Assembly (NCBI GenBank): GCA_000961725.1
Contig: LADS01000031.1
Location: 1 to 64,000 of the forward strand
Source of the DNA: Desulfobulbaceae bacterium BRH_c16a
Lineage (GTDB): Bacteria > Desulfobacterota > Desulfobulbia > Desulfobulbales > Desulfocapsaceae
Reading direction: 5' to 3'
DNA length: 64,000 bases
Position numbers and translations under genes: made by a program. Positions 37,650-48,423 of this stretch are shown piece after piece (position 1 is the stretch's first letter; every line of letters begins with the position of its first letter). The notes under the pieces are model-generated. The model was given only the letters and a program-made list of their open reading frames with translations, was not told where the DNA came from and did not search any database.

Positions 37650-37736
37650 TGGTGCCGGAGGTCGGAATCGAACCGACATGACCTTGCGGTCGCGGGATTT
37701 TGAGTCCCGTGCGTCTACCAGTTTCACCACTCCGGC
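37650..37736 (-). tRNA. tRNA-Leu (CAA)
   Basis: Minus strand GCCGGAGTGGTGAAACTGGTAGACGCACGGGACTCAAAATCCCGCGACCGCAAGGTCATGTCGGTTCGATTCCGACCTCCGGCACCA; anticodon loop CTCAAAA. Confidence 0.95.
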
Positions 37737-37799
37737 GCAGGTTCGTTTATACCTTACTTGACCGATTATCGTCAAGGGTAAAAGGTGGTTGCGTGCCTC

Positions 37800-38363
37800 T
37801 CAGCACGAGGTTTCGAGGAAAACGCCGCGCAGTCTATAGGCATAGATGGCTCCCGACCACAGAGCCAGCACAAGAGAACAGTAGATGAGTACGGTTCCTA
37901 TCGTGTACTGGTAGGGGATGGGGAGAACGTTCAGGGGGAAAATGAGAAATCCCAGGCCGAAGTACTGAAAATTGCTCTTCAGCTTACCTACACGTCCTGC
38001 GGCAACGACTTTGCCGGTGGTGGCGGCGAGCCCCCTGAACCCGGTGACGATAATTTCCCTGCAGATAATCACAAGACAGACCCAGGCGACGATCTTGCCG
38101 AGAGGGATGAGCATGATCAGGGCTGTGGTCACCAGGGCTTTATCGGCCAGGGGATCCATCAGTTTGCCGAGGACCGTTTCAATGTGGTAGCGTCTGGCTA
38201 CCCAGCCGTCGACGAAATCGGTCAATGCCGCAATGGAAAAGATAACGAAACTCCACATCTCGATCTGGGTGTTTTGTTTCACCGAGAACAGGACAATCAG
38301 CACAGGAATAAGCGCAAACCGAAACCCGGTAAGAAGATTCGGCACTGAAAAAAGCTGTTTCAT
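37800..38363 (-). CDS. pgsA: CDP-diacylglycerol--glycerol-3-phosphate 3-phosphatidyltransferase
   Basis: MKQLFSVPNLLTGFRFALIPVLIVLFS...DFVDGWVARRYHIETVLGKLMDPLADKALV. Confidence 0.92.
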   Translation of the reverse strand: MKQLFSVPNLLTGFRFALIPVLIVLFSVKQNTQIEMWSFVIFSIAALTDFVDGWVARRYHIETVLGKLMDPLADKALVTTALIMLIPLGKIVAWVCLVIICREIIVTGFRGLAATTGKVVAAGRVGKLKSNFQYFGLGFLIFPLNVLPIPYQYTIGTVLIYCSLVLALWSGAIYAYRLRGVFLETSC

Positions 38364-39115
38364 TCCTGCACCAGAAGAGTGGCTTTGTCGTGTTGCGTTT
38401 TATACGCCTTGTATCGCTTCAGGACCTTGTTGACATACCGCCTGGTCTCCTGGATTCTCGGCACTCCGCCGGTGCGGGAGACTAAGCCCGGTCCGGCGTT
38501 ATAGGCAGCAAGGGAGAGGATTAAATCACCGTTGAAGCTGTCCAGCAGCCATCGCATATATCGCGTACCGCCATCAATGTTTTCCCACGGATCGAAAGGA
38601 TTGACAACCTGCAGGTCGCGAGCCGTGTCGGGCATCAACTGCATCAGCCCCTGGGCGCCGCTCCGCGATACCGCCCGATGGTTAAAATCGGATTCCGTAT
38701 GAATTATGGCCTTGATGAGGTGAGGATCCATCCGGTAGCGGCGGGCAATGCTCTTGATCTCCTGCTCGTAACCGGCGGACATGGCGGAGCGCGAGGGACG
38801 GGAATAAGCAGCGGCGACTTCACCCGCCAGTCCCGTGATCCGGCCTGTTTTCGGCAGAGAAACCGACTGACAATCAGGACTTCCGGGTGCATTGGTGAAG
38901 TTGATTGCACCCGATTTGCTGCGACAGACATACATGGATGCCTGGGGCGTTCCGACGATCAAAAAAAGCATTATCGTCGGGGCGACCAGCACAAAAAACC
39001 GAACAAATCCCGCCTGCCGCCGCCACCAGACGGCAAGCTCCCGCCGATTTTTTCTTCGGTCGGGGAGAGAAGAACACTTTCTATGGTTCAGGGGAACTGT
39101 TCGGTTGTCGGGCAT
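38360..39115 (-). CDS. SLT-type lytic transglycosylase
   Basis: YRMDPHLIKAIIHTESDFNHRAVSRSGAQGLMQLMPDTARDLQVVNPFDPWENIDGGTRYMRWLLDSF. Confidence 0.92.
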   Translation of the reverse strand: MPDNRTVPLNHRKCSSLPDRRKNRRELAVWWRRQAGFVRFFVLVAPTIMLFLIVGTPQASMYVCRSKSGAINFTNAPGSPDCQSVSLPKTGRITGLAGEVAAAYSRPSRSAMSAGYEQEIKSIARRYRMDPHLIKAIIHTESDFNHRAVSRSGAQGLMQLMPDTARDLQVVNPFDPWENIDGGTRYMRWLLDSFNGDLILSLAAYNAGPGLVSRTGGVPRIQETRRYVNKVLKRYKAYKTQHDKATLLVQE

Positions 39116-39759
39116 TATTTCGTCCGTTTCTCCCAGTCGGCGAGGAACTGTTCCATTCCCGCATCGGTCAGCGGGTGTTTGGCCAGTTGGGCAATCACCT
39201 TTAAAGGAATTGTGGCAATATCGGCGCCGATCAGGGCTGCATCCAGCACATGCTGCGGGCTTCTGACGCTCGCTACGATGATCTCGCTGGTGTAGCCGTA
39301 ATTGTCATAGATGGTGACGATATCACCGATCAGATCCATTCCGGGGTTGCCGATATCGTCAAGCCGGCCGACAAAAGGACTGACATAGCTTGCTCCGGCT
39401 TTTGCAGCAAGAAGCGCCTGGGCTGCGGAGAAAACCAGAGTAACATTGGTTTTGATGCCCTCTGCCGTGAGCTTTTTCACCGCCTTGAGTCCCTCGACAA
39501 TCATCGGGATCTTGATGACGATATTATCGGCTATCTTGGCCAGCTCCCTCGCTTCGGCGAGCATTCCCTCTGCCTCGAGGCTTACAACCTCGGCACTTAC
39601 CGGCCCGTCGACCAGTTTGCAGATCTCGGCGATTATCTCTTCAAACGGCTTGTTCTCTCTGGCCACCAGCGACGGATTGGTGGTTACGCCGTCCACCATG
39701 CCCATCTCCAGGCCTTTTTTGATTTCTTCTATATTTGCCGTATCGATAAAAAATTTCAT
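39115..39759 (-). CDS. tal: Transaldolase (fructose-6-phosphate aldolase-like short form)
   Basis: [33 protein letters not shown]...[32 protein letters not shown]. Confidence 0.93.
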   Translation of the reverse strand: MKFFIDTANIEEIKKGLEMGMVDGVTTNPSLVARENKPFEEIIAEICKLVDGPVSAEVVSLEAEGMLAEARELAKIADNIVIKIPMIVEGLKAVKKLTAEGIKTNVTLVFSAAQALLAAKAGASYVSPFVGRLDDIGNPGMDLIGDIVTIYDNYGYTSEIIVASVRSPQHVLDAALIGADIATIPLKVIAQLAKHPLTDAGMEQFLADWEKRTK

Positions 39760-40049
39760 TTTTGTTCTCCTTGTCTGGTTCTGAAAGTATTGCAACACTC
39801 CTGGCTGCAAAAATAATAGGTATGCCCATCCGCCTCATATTGAACGGCCTGCCTGCTGGGCACAAGTTTTTTGCAGACCGGGTCCTCCTGAAGGGTGTCG
39901 CTGACCGGCATCTCCTTTTGAGGTTTCCTCTTTGCCCCCTTGACTGACGGGGTCGATTTTCTGCTTCCCCATATCAGGCGGTAAGCAATATAAATGAGGA
40001 TGATAATGATGATTATTCTAAGAGGACTCAATGGTACCTCTCTTTGCAT
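39756..40049 (-). CDS. Small membrane protein with YHS-like C-terminus
   Basis: [35 protein letters not shown]-terminal TM. Confidence 0.75.
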   Translation of the reverse strand: MQREVPLSPLRIIIIIILIYIAYRLIWGSRKSTPSVKGAKRKPQKEMPVSDTLQEDPVCKKLVPSRQAVQYEADGHTYYFCSQECCNTFRTRQGEQK

Positions 40050-40061
40050 CTTGCCTTCTAT

Positions 40062-40604
40062 CTACGCGTCCCACCGACTGCATACTATTTCCTGTTTTTT
40101 GTATTCTCCTGCGAGGATACTTTCCCGCAGTCGCTGTTCCATGGCAGCGATGGTCTTCCCGGTAACGGGGTCTTTAAAATCCGGCGCGAGTTCGGTAAAT
40201 GGCGCAAGAACAAAGAGACGGACGCCGATGCGAGGATGAGGCACGGTCAATTCGGGGCTGTCCATGACCTCCTGGCCGTAATAGAGCAGGTCCAGGTCGA
40301 GACTGCGATCATGGTAGCCAAAACTCGTATGTTCCCGTATTCGTCCGAACTCGGCCTCAATGTCCATCAGGGTTTTCAACAACTCGAGGGGCGACAGCGA
40401 AACGTGCAGACAGCCGACGGCGTTGGTAAACCAGTGCTGGCTCTGCATGTCGACCGGCGCGGTCATGTAGGGGCTCGACAATTGCTCGAGACGTATCCCC
40501 GAAACCTGTCCGAGGCTGTCCCATGCCTCTATCAGGATAGATTTGCCGTCACCGAGGTTGGAGCCCATGCCGATAAAAACTATGGTGCCTGCTTCCGGTT
40601 TCAC
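40062..40604 (-). CDS. folK: HPPK, 2-amino-4-hydroxy-6-hydroxymethyldihydropteridine diphosphokinase
   Basis: VFIGMGSNLGDG...GYHDRSLDLDLLYYGQEVMDSPELTVPHPRIGVRLFVLAPFTELAP. Confidence 0.93.
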   Translation of the reverse strand: MKPEAGTIVFIGMGSNLGDGKSILIEAWDSLGQVSGIRLEQLSSPYMTAPVDMQSQHWFTNAVGCLHVSLSPLELLKTLMDIEAEFGRIREHTSFGYHDRSLDLDLLYYGQEVMDSPELTVPHPRIGVRLFVLAPFTELAPDFKDPVTGKTIAAMEQRLRESILAGEYKKQEIVCSRWDA

Positions 40605-41414
40605 TTAAAAATCCTGCAGTCCGAGCACGTCGAACATAGAATAAACACCGCACTCCTTGCCGACAATCCAAGCTGCGGCTGCCGTCGCTCCCCGAGCAAA
40701 ATGATCGCGGCTGTGGGCGCGGTGCACCAGCTCGATGCGCTCGCCGGGGCCGGCAAAAAGGACAGTATGTTCACCGACGATATCCGCCGCCCTGATGGTC
40801 TGTATCCCGATTTCATTGGGTTTTCTCTCACCGATTATGCCGCTGCGTTCAAGCACGACCACGTCGTCAAGGTTTCGGTTCACCCCTTCCGCTGCCATCT
40901 CGGCAAGCTTTAACGCCGTACCGCTGGGCGCGTCTTTTTTCTTGTTGTGGTGGGCCTCGATAATCTCTATATCGTAGTCGTCGCCGAGAATGGCCGCGGT
41001 CTTTTTCACCAGCTTAAAGAGGACATTGACGCAGACCGACATATTGGGAGCCTGGACGCAGGGAAATTTTTTCGCAAGCACCCGCAACTCCGCCAGATTC
41101 TCTCCACTGAGGCCGGTAGTGCCGATAACCATCGCCTTGCCGTGTGCGGCTGCCACCCGGGCAAACTCCATCGTCGCCTTGTGGAAGGTGAAATCGATGA
41201 TCACATCCCCCCGGTCGATGACCGACTCGATTCCCTCACCGATGATTACGCCGTTTTTCTCGCCGCCGCCAAGCTGGCCGGCATCCCTGCCGATATAGGG
41301 ATTGCCCTTTGCTTCGAATGCCGCGGCGTATTTCAACTGGGGATGCCGGCTGACCATGTGCGCCACGCGCTGTCCCATCCGACCGGCTGCTCCGGCAATT
41401 ATTACTTTTATCAT
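40605..41414 (-). CDS. dapB: 4-hydroxy-tetrahydrodipicolinate reductase
   Basis: MIKVIIAGAAGRMGQRVA...VIGTTGLSGENLAEL...EIIEAHHNKKKDAPSGTALKLAE. Confidence 0.95.
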   Translation of the reverse strand: MIKVIIAGAAGRMGQRVAHMVSRHPQLKYAAAFEAKGNPYIGRDAGQLGGGEKNGVIIGEGIESVIDRGDVIIDFTFHKATMEFARVAAAHGKAMVIGTTGLSGENLAELRVLAKKFPCVQAPNMSVCVNVLFKLVKKTAAILGDDYDIEIIEAHHNKKKDAPSGTALKLAEMAAEGVNRNLDDVVVLERSGIIGERKPNEIGIQTIRAADIVGEHTVLFAGPGERIELVHRAHSRDHFARGATAAAAWIVGKECGVYSMFDVLGLQDF

Positions 41415-41447
41415 GTGAACCCCTCTCTGATCAAAAGGTTAAATGGG

Positions 41448-42329
41448 TTAAATGAGGCCCATCGTCCGCATCGTCGCCTGCAATTTTTCGAGATTCGGGC
41501 TATCCATTGGCGCCAGAGGCAGACGGGGCAGGCCGCTCTTGATCTTGCCCATCAGCTCCAGTCCCTTCTTGGCCGGCACCGGATTGGGCGCGCTGAACAT
41601 CAGCTTCATCAGCTCGAATATCCGGTAGTGCAGTTCATTCGCCTGTTTAATGTTGCCTTCCAGAGCGGCTTCCATCATCCCCGCCATCTCTTTCGGACAG
41701 ACATTGGAGATTACCGAAATAACGCCCTTGCCGCCAATGAAAACGGTCGGCATGGCGGTGAAGTCATCACCCGAGAGGACGATGAAATCTTTCGGACAGC
41801 GGCGGATGACATCGGAAATCTGCTCAAGACTGCCGGAAGCCTCCTTAATCCCGATGATATTGTCTACTTCAGCCAGGCGTGCCACGGTTTCCGGCAGCAT
41901 ATTGACCACCGTTCTGCCCGGCACATTGTACAGGAACATCGGAATATCGACCTTCTCGGCAATTTCCCTGAAATGGAGGTACATGCCTTCCTGGCTCGGC
42001 TTATTGTAGTAGGGAACTACCGACAACACTGCATCGGCACCGCTCTGTTTGGCGCTCTCGGTGAGGTCAATGGCTTCCATGGTGTTGTTGGCCCCGGTCC
42101 CTGCTACCACCGGCACCCGGCCGTTCACCGTCTTGACGGTAAGATCGATGACCCGTTTATGTTCGTCGAAACCAATGGTCGCCGACTCTCCGGTCGTGCC
42201 GCAGGGCACGATGCCGTGGGTGCCGCCGGCGATCTGAAACTCGATGAGATCGATCAAACCCTGTTCATCCAGACGGCCGTCGATAAACGGGGTAACAAGT
42301 GCAACAAGCGCTCCGTGAAATCTTTCCAT
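41448..42329 (-). CDS. dapA: 4-hydroxy-tetrahydrodipicolinate synthase
   Basis: GALVALVTPFIDGRLDEQGLIDLIEFQIAGGTHGIVPCGTTGESAT...VPYYNKPSQEGMYLHF. Confidence 0.95.
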   Translation of the reverse strand: MERFHGALVALVTPFIDGRLDEQGLIDLIEFQIAGGTHGIVPCGTTGESATIGFDEHKRVIDLTVKTVNGRVPVVAGTGANNTMEAIDLTESAKQSGADAVLSVVPYYNKPSQEGMYLHFREIAEKVDIPMFLYNVPGRTVVNMLPETVARLAEVDNIIGIKEASGSLEQISDVIRRCPKDFIVLSGDDFTAMPTVFIGGKGVISVISNVCPKEMAGMMEAALEGNIKQANELHYRIFELMKLMFSAPNPVPAKKGLELMGKIKSGLPRLPLAPMDSPNLEKLQATMRTMGLI

Positions 42330-42377
42330 AACTCCTCCCGATCCTGGTTTTACCCTATTGTTCATCTGCACGGTCCA

Positions 42378-43217
42378 TCAGAGCAGCGCTTCAGCGGTTA
42401 AATTTCCTGTACATATGAGCCGGGTGGGACCCTGCAGATACACATTTTCCACCACCGGCCCATCGAATACATCAAAAAGTATCGTCAGTAACCCCCCGCC
42501 GGAAGTGACTACCTCGACGGGAGATTCCATCCCCTTCTGGATTGCGGCAAAGAGGGCCGCAGCCACCGCGCCGGTTCCGCAGGCCATGGTCTCTGCCTCG
42601 ACGCCACGCTCATAGGTGCGTACTTTCAGTCTGCCGTCCGGCAGCAGTGTGACGAAGTTGGCATTTGCGCCTTTCGGCTCGAAGAGTTGATGAAACCTCA
42701 CCTTTCTTCCCCATGTTTTCACCGGAACGTCTTCTTCGCCGACAAAAATTACCGCGTGGGGAACGCCGGTATTGACATATGCCACCGGCCGTTCTTCATC
42801 CCCGAGCTGCAGGGAGAGCCCCAGCCGAAAATCGTGGGGCTGGGTCATCTTCACCCGGACGACTGTTTCTTCCTCGCAGATCTCGGCCTCGACTATGCCG
42901 GCCAGAGTCTCGAGCTTCATCTTCTTTTTTTCGACGATTTTATGTCGGTATGCAAAACGTGCCGCGCATCGCGAACCATTGCCGCACATCTCGGCAACCG
43001 AGCCGTCGGCGTTATAAAAATTCCAGCCGAAATCGGCTTTCGACGAATCCTCGATAAAAATCAGGCCATCGGCACCGACCGAAAACATTCTCCGGCAGAT
43101 CTTTCGAGCCAGTTCAGGCTGCTCCTCCGGAGGAATCCGCAATGTGCGGTTATCGATAATCACGAAATCGTTGCCGGTTCCGCTCATTTTTTCAAATGCG
43201 ATGGGAAAAGTTGCCAT
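42378..43217 (-). CDS. dapF: Diaminopimelate epimerase
   Basis: FEKMSGTGNDFVIIDNR...YNADGSVAEMCGNGSRCAARFA...YERGVEAETMACGTGAVAAA. Confidence 0.95.
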   Translation of the reverse strand: MATFPIAFEKMSGTGNDFVIIDNRTLRIPPEEQPELARKICRRMFSVGADGLIFIEDSSKADFGWNFYNADGSVAEMCGNGSRCAARFAYRHKIVEKKKMKLETLAGIVEAEICEEETVVRVKMTQPHDFRLGLSLQLGDEERPVAYVNTGVPHAVIFVGEEDVPVKTWGRKVRFHQLFEPKGANANFVTLLPDGRLKVRTYERGVEAETMACGTGAVAAALFAAIQKGMESPVEVVTSGGGLLTILFDVFDGPVVENVYLQGPTRLICTGNLTAEALL

Positions 43218-43303
43218 CACCATGCTCCTCGCTTATTGCCTTGTTCGATCAACTTGTTTTTCAAAGTCTACTCTGAAATTCGCCCCAGCGTCAAGACGAC
43301 ACA

Positions 43304-43333
43304 GCCCTCCAGCCGCATTCACGGCTGGAGGGC
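43304..43333. terminator. Strong hairpin between dapF and the FN3 lipoprotein gene
   Basis: GCCCTCCAGCCG-CATTCA-CGGCTGGAGGGC perfect 12-bp stem; no clear T-run. Confidence 0.55.
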
Positions 43334-43364
43334 ATGTTCTTCCTGTCGACCTGCTGCGAATAAA

Positions 43365-44420
43365 CTATCTGATAGTTGCTTCTTTCGATTTCCGGCTCTC
43401 GTTTGCCGGTACTGCCTGATCTATGGCGGTTACCGCATAATAGTATCGTACACCGTTTTCTGCTTTGGCATCTACGTAGAGCGTATATTGCGGCTCGACG
43501 TCTGCCAGCAGCTCGTGCCTGTCTGTGTCGGCAGTGCGGCGATAGACTCGATAGCCGCCGATATCGCCGGCATCGCTCTTATCCCAGAAAATCTTGTTGC
43601 CTTCGTCGGTCTTTACTGCCGTAACACCGGTCGGTATCGGCGGAGGAGTCAGGTCAACCGGGGTCACTGCCACCTCCTTGCTCACACCACCCTGCGCGAG
43701 TTCACCTTTAAAGGTTGTCAGCGTCTGTACTGCATAGAAATATTTCTGGCCGTTTGTGACCTGCCTGTCGATATAGCTGGTTTCTTTCTGCGGCTCGCCG
43801 GTCTTGCCATAGTCCCTGCCGTCGATGCTGCGCAGGACCTGGTAGTTCAAGCCCATTTCCGGATCGCTGCCGGCCCTTAAGGTCGCCGGTTGCCAGGAGA
43901 GGGTAACCTGGCTGTCCGCAGGCGTAGCTGTAAGATTTGTCGGCGCCGCAGCCGGCTCGAACCAGACAAACGTGACCACGTTCGAATCATTGCTGTCCGC
44001 CCACCAGCTGGTGCGGGAACGGACTTTAAAAAAGTATTTGTGCCCGGCACGGAGCAGGGAGGAGTCGTAGGTCGCCCGCCTTCTCGTTTCACCGTCGAGG
44101 GAAGAACCGCCATCCAGAGTGATCGGCTCGGCAAAGGGAATGGGACAAGTGCTGCAGTAGTCTTCCAGGGCTACTTCCGCGCGATACAGCTCGAAGGAAG
44201 AAACCTCTTCAAGTGCGGTACCCTTGATGGTTTTGACCGGATAGAACCAGGTCAGCTGCACCCCATCTTCGCTAATCGAATACTGCAGGTCGTCAATCGC
44301 CTGCGGCACAACACTTGCCGGCGGTACCGGGGCGTTTTTATAGCCGCATCCACCTGTAAAGAGGAGCGATGTGCCAAGAAAGAAGATTCCCGCCACCCGT
44401 GCCAAACATCTGTTCATCAT
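43365..44420 (-). CDS. Lipoprotein with fibronectin type III domains
   Basis: LLFTGGCGYKNAPVPPASVVPQAIDDLQYSISEDGVQLTW...APTNLTATPADSQVTLSWQPA...PPPIPTGVTAVKTDEGNKIFWDKS. Confidence 0.85.
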   Translation of the reverse strand: MMNRCLARVAGIFFLGTSLLFTGGCGYKNAPVPPASVVPQAIDDLQYSISEDGVQLTWFYPVKTIKGTALEEVSSFELYRAEVALEDYCSTCPIPFAEPITLDGGSSLDGETRRRATYDSSLLRAGHKYFFKVRSRTSWWADSNDSNVVTFVWFEPAAAPTNLTATPADSQVTLSWQPATLRAGSDPEMGLNYQVLRSIDGRDYGKTGEPQKETSYIDRQVTNGQKYFYAVQTLTTFKGELAQGGVSKEVAVTPVDLTPPPIPTGVTAVKTDEGNKIFWDKSDAGDIGGYRVYRRTADTDRHELLADVEPQYTLYVDAKAENGVRYYYAVTAIDQAVPANESRKSKEATIR

Positions 44421-45823
44421 TGTGCGATCCCCAATTGTTGTTCCGCTGCAACCAATGCTTCTTCCACTCGCTGTAAACCGGTACCCCCCGTGGATATCCG
44501 ACTGTTCACCGAACCCTCAACACTTAACACTTCGTAGACGTCCTTTGCAATCACTTCGGAGAATTGGCCAAGCTCCTTGAGCGTGAGATCAGGCAACTCG
44601 CATCCTTTTTCAAGACAGTAGGCGACAGCCCTGCCGACAATGCCGTGGGCCTCGCGGAAGGGCACGTTTTTCAGGACCAGATAGTCGGCAAGATCCGTCG
44701 CCGTCATACAGCCCTTCATGGTCGCGGCAGCCATCCGCTCGATCTTGAAGGCAAGGTTCTCGAGCAATTCGGTCATAATGGCAAGCGATGCCGTAACGGT
44801 ATCGACGGCATCGAAGACCGGTTCCTTGTCTTCCTGAAGATCGCGGTTATAGGTGAGCGGCAAACCTTTCACCAGGGTTATCAGGGTCATCAAACTGCCG
44901 ACCACCCGCCCGCTCTTGCCTCTGATCAGTTCGGGAATATCCGGATTTTTCTTCTGCGGCATGATAGACGAGCCGGTGCAGAATTTATCGGAGATATTGA
45001 CAAAATCAAACTCCTGGGTTGACCAGAGAACGAGCTCCTCCGAGAGCCTGGAGAGATGGAGCTGGATCATCGTGCAGTTGCTTGTGAACTCGATGGCAAA
45101 ATCCCGGTCCCCCGAGGTGTCCATCGAATTTGCGGTAACTCCGGCAAAACCGAGCGCCCGGGCCACCTGTTCGCGATCGATCGGCAGCCCGGTGCCGGCC
45201 ATTGCCGCACAGCCGAGCGGCGACAGGTTGAGGCGCTTGCGGCAATCGACCATCCGGTCCAGGTCCCGGCCGAACATCTCGTAATAGGCCAGCATATGAT
45301 GGGCAATCTGCACCGGCTGGGCGCGCTGCAGGTGGGTATAGCCCGGCATCACATGGCCGAGGTATTTCCGGGCCAGCATGACGAAAGCCTTGCGTATGCC
45401 GTCCAGCAACGCGATGGTCTCGTCGCACTGATCGCGAAGGTAGAGCTTGAAATCGAGGGCAACCTGATCGTTCCTGCTCCGGGCGCTGTGCAGCTTGGCA
45501 CCGGCGGGTCCGATTCTCTCGACCAGGGATTTTTCGATATTCATGTGAATATCTTCCAGTTCGCGGCGAAAGACAAACGTCCCCTGTTCGATCTCTTTTT
45601 CGATCGCGGACAGGCCGTCGGTTATGACCGCAAGCTCTTCCCTCGTGAGAATACCGTGATCGGCGAGCATGGCAGCGTGGGCCTTGCTGCCGGCGATGTC
45701 GTATCGATACAGTCTGGAATCATAGTGGATGGAGGCGGTAAAAGCCTCGACCGATGCGGCGGTCTTCTCGGAAAACCGCCCTCCCCACATTTTCCCCGAT
45801 CCACTGTTGTTCGGCTCAGTCAT
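44417..45823 (-). CDS. argH: Argininosuccinate lyase
   Basis: [21 protein letters not shown]...[26 protein letters not shown]. Confidence 0.96.
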   Translation of the reverse strand: MTEPNNSGSGKMWGGRFSEKTAASVEAFTASIHYDSRLYRYDIAGSKAHAAMLADHGILTREELAVITDGLSAIEKEIEQGTFVFRRELEDIHMNIEKSLVERIGPAGAKLHSARSRNDQVALDFKLYLRDQCDETIALLDGIRKAFVMLARKYLGHVMPGYTHLQRAQPVQIAHHMLAYYEMFGRDLDRMVDCRKRLNLSPLGCAAMAGTGLPIDREQVARALGFAGVTANSMDTSGDRDFAIEFTSNCTMIQLHLSRLSEELVLWSTQEFDFVNISDKFCTGSSIMPQKKNPDIPELIRGKSGRVVGSLMTLITLVKGLPLTYNRDLQEDKEPVFDAVDTVTASLAIMTELLENLAFKIERMAAATMKGCMTATDLADYLVLKNVPFREAHGIVGRAVAYCLEKGCELPDLTLKELGQFSEVIAKDVYEVLSVEGSVNSRISTGGTGLQRVEEALVAAEQQLGIAQ

Positions 45824-45834
45824 AATCCGGTGTC

Positions 45835-47040
45835 CTATTTATTGCATCGACCCTGCAGAGCGTTGATCTTGAGACGGAGTCCGTGGAGACGAATGAAACC
45901 GGTGGCATCTCCCTGATCGTAGACATTGTCCTCTTCAAAGGTGGCGAAGTTGACCTGATACAAAGACTGATCGGATTTGCGGCCGACGGAAAAACAGTTG
46001 CCCTTGTAGAGTTTCAACCGGACGGTGCCGTTGACGGTCTGCTGGGTTTCATCCATGGTTTTCTGCAGGAGTTCGCGTTCCGGCGAGAACCAGAAACCGT
46101 TGTACACCAGTTCGGCATAGCGCGGAATGAGAGAATCGCGAATCTTCATGACTTCCCGGTCGAGGGTGATGGTCTCGAGGTCGCGGTGGGCGGTGCGCAG
46201 GATGGTGCCGCCGGGCGTCTCGTAGACGCCGTGCGACTTCATGCCGACAAAGCGGTTTTCCACGAGGTCGAGCCGGCCGATGCCATTGGCGCCGCCGACC
46301 TTGTTCAGCTGGGTAAAAAGTGCCAGCGGCTCCATGGCGACGCCGTCGAGGGCCACCGGATTGCCGTTTTTGAATTCGATCTCGAGATAGATCGGCTTAT
46401 CGGGCGCCTTTTCCGGTGAAACGGTCAACTTGAACATTGCCTCGTCCGGCTCGTTCCAGGGATCTTCAAGAATTCCACCTTCAAAACTGATGTGCAGCAG
46501 GTTCTCATCGGAGCTGTACGGCTTTTCCTTGGTGACCGGCACCGGGATATTGCGATCCCTGGCAAACTCGACCAGCTTCTGCCGGGAATTGAGGTCCCAG
46601 GTCCGCCAGGGTGCGATGATCTTCAGACTGGGTGCCAGTGCTATGTAGCCCAGCTCAAACCGCACCTGATCGTTGCCCTTGCCGGTTGCCCCGTGACTGA
46701 CTGCATCGGCCCCCTCTGCCAGGGCGATACGGACCTGTTCCTTGGCGATCAGCGGCCTCGCCAGGGAGGTGCCGAGCAGATACGATCCTTCATAGATGGC
46801 ATTGGCCCGGAAAGCCGGGAAGATATAGTCTTCGACGAATTCTTTCTTCAGATCGGAAACAATGACTTTTTCCGCGCCGGTGGCAAGTCCCTTTTTGGTG
46901 ACGGCATCCCAGTCTTCCTCCTGGCCGATATCGGCGGAGTAAGCGATTACCGAACATTTATATTCTTCCGCCAGCCATTTCAGGATCACCGATGTATCGA
47001 GACCGCCGGAGTAGGCGAGGACAATCTTGTTTACGCTCAT
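45835..47040 (-). CDS. argG: Argininosuccinate synthase
   Basis: [23 protein letters not shown]...[23 protein letters not shown]. Confidence 0.96.
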   Translation of the reverse strand: MSVNKIVLAYSGGLDTSVILKWLAEEYKCSVIAYSADIGQEEDWDAVTKKGLATGAEKVIVSDLKKEFVEDYIFPAFRANAIYEGSYLLGTSLARPLIAKEQVRIALAEGADAVSHGATGKGNDQVRFELGYIALAPSLKIIAPWRTWDLNSRQKLVEFARDRNIPVPVTKEKPYSSDENLLHISFEGGILEDPWNEPDEAMFKLTVSPEKAPDKPIYLEIEFKNGNPVALDGVAMEPLALFTQLNKVGGANGIGRLDLVENRFVGMKSHGVYETPGGTILRTAHRDLETITLDREVMKIRDSLIPRYAELVYNGFWFSPERELLQKTMDETQQTVNGTVRLKLYKGNCFSVGRKSDQSLYQVNFATFEEDNVYDQGDATGFIRLHGLRLKINALQGRCNK

Positions 47041-47102
47041 TTCACAAACCTCAAACTATGAATTTTCTTTTTCTTATTTTATTTTTATGGGGCAAGAATC
47101 GA

Positions 47103-48023
47103 TCAGACAATCAGACGTTCGAGAATCGCCTTGTGGATATGCATCTTGTTTTCCGCCTGATCGAAGGCTACACATTGCGCCGATTCCAGCACCTCGTCGG
47201 TAATTTCCTCGCCCCGATGGGCGGGCAGACAATGCAGAACGATACACTCTGCCGGAGCCTTGGCTAAAAGTTCCCGACCCAGCTGATAGTCGCTGAAAAT
47301 CCGCAGCCTCTCTTCCTGCTCGTCTTCCTGGCCCATGGAGGCCCAGACGTCGACGTTGACGACATCGGCGCCGGTCACCGCCTGAGCCGGATCAGTGATC
47401 AGTTGTATTTTTTTGCTCGCCATCTTCCGGCTTGCGGCGAGAATCTCCGCGTCCGGTTCATACCCTTTCGGACAGGCGAGGGTAAGGTCAAAGCCGATAA
47501 TTCCCGCCGCCTGAATCCAGGAGTTGGCCATATTGTTGCCGTCACCCACCCAGGCGATATGCAGGGCCTCGATCGGTCCCTTTTTTTCAATGACGGTCAT
47601 TATATCGCTCAGCACCTGACAGGGATGGTGCAGATCGGTCAAGGCGTTAATCACCGGCACCGTGGCGAAAGCGGCCAACTCCTCGACCACTTCCTGACCG
47701 AAGGTCCGGACCACCATACCGTCGACATAGCGCGACATGACCCGGGACATATCCTTGAGCGGTTCCGATCTCGCCAGCTGGGTATCGCGACCGGACAGAA
47801 AAATAACCCGGCCGCCGAGGCCGTACATGGCCGCCTCGAACGAAACCCGCGTTCTGGTGGAAGGTTTTTCGAAGATCAGGCCGATAGTCTTGCCCATCAG
47901 TTGCTGATGGATCCTGCCGGCCTGCTTTTCTTTCTTCAATTCAATTGCCCGGTCAATGAGACCAAGCAGCTCTTTTTTGGTGAATTCCTGTAATGACCTG
48001 AAATGCTTCGGCACTCTGCACAC
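47103..48023 (-). CDS. argF: Ornithine carbamoyltransferase
   Basis: IFEKPSTRTRVSFEAAMYGLGG...ALTDLHHPCQVLSDIMT...CIVLHCLPAHRGEEITDEV. Confidence 0.96.
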   Translation of the reverse strand: MCRVPKHFRSLQEFTKKELLGLIDRAIELKKEKQAGRIHQQLMGKTIGLIFEKPSTRTRVSFEAAMYGLGGRVIFLSGRDTQLARSEPLKDMSRVMSRYVDGMVVRTFGQEVVEELAAFATVPVINALTDLHHPCQVLSDIMTVIEKKGPIEALHIAWVGDGNNMANSWIQAAGIIGFDLTLACPKGYEPDAEILAASRKMASKKIQLITDPAQAVTGADVVNVDVWASMGQEDEQEERLRIFSDYQLGRELLAKAPAECIVLHCLPAHRGEEITDEVLESAQCVAFDQAENKMHIHKAILERLIV

Positions 48024-48243
48024 CTCGAAACAACGGGGATACTCCCCTTCGGTTACCTCCCCCGTACCCGTCCTTTTCTGCTCTATTCAGGGGAGAAAGA
48101 TGTTATCATTACCTAATACAAAGCTGATTTGCAAAACATTTCCCTTTTTCCTCTCCGGCGTTGCCCCATTTTTTTGAGTTGATCCCGCCGAAGTAATCGT
48201 TTCCGGTACACATCAAAAGACTGCATATCCCGGCTCAGTAACC

Positions 48244-48295
48244 GTGTCGCTCCCGTGCCATCCTTGGCACCCGCGACACTAGGCCATCCTTGGCC
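48244..48295. repeat. REP-like tandem hairpins sharing CCATCCTTGG in the argF-argD gap
   Basis: GTGTCGC..GTGCCA-TCCT-TGGCAC..GCGACAC then GGCCA-TCCT-TGGCC, read directly. Confidence 0.7.
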
Positions 48296-48423
48296 GTCGT
48301 CATCCAGTGCTCCAGGTTCGTTCAAGCAGGCCGCCGAGCTAGAGTTGGCTCTGTGAGGTGGCCTGATCGGACGAAAATGGGGTGCTGGTGAACGGTTACC
48401 CGCCGAAATGACGATCCCGGCAC

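Noticed and set aside
40947-42401. 484-aa plus-strand ORF
   Set aside because: Antisense to dapB and dapA, both unequivocal.
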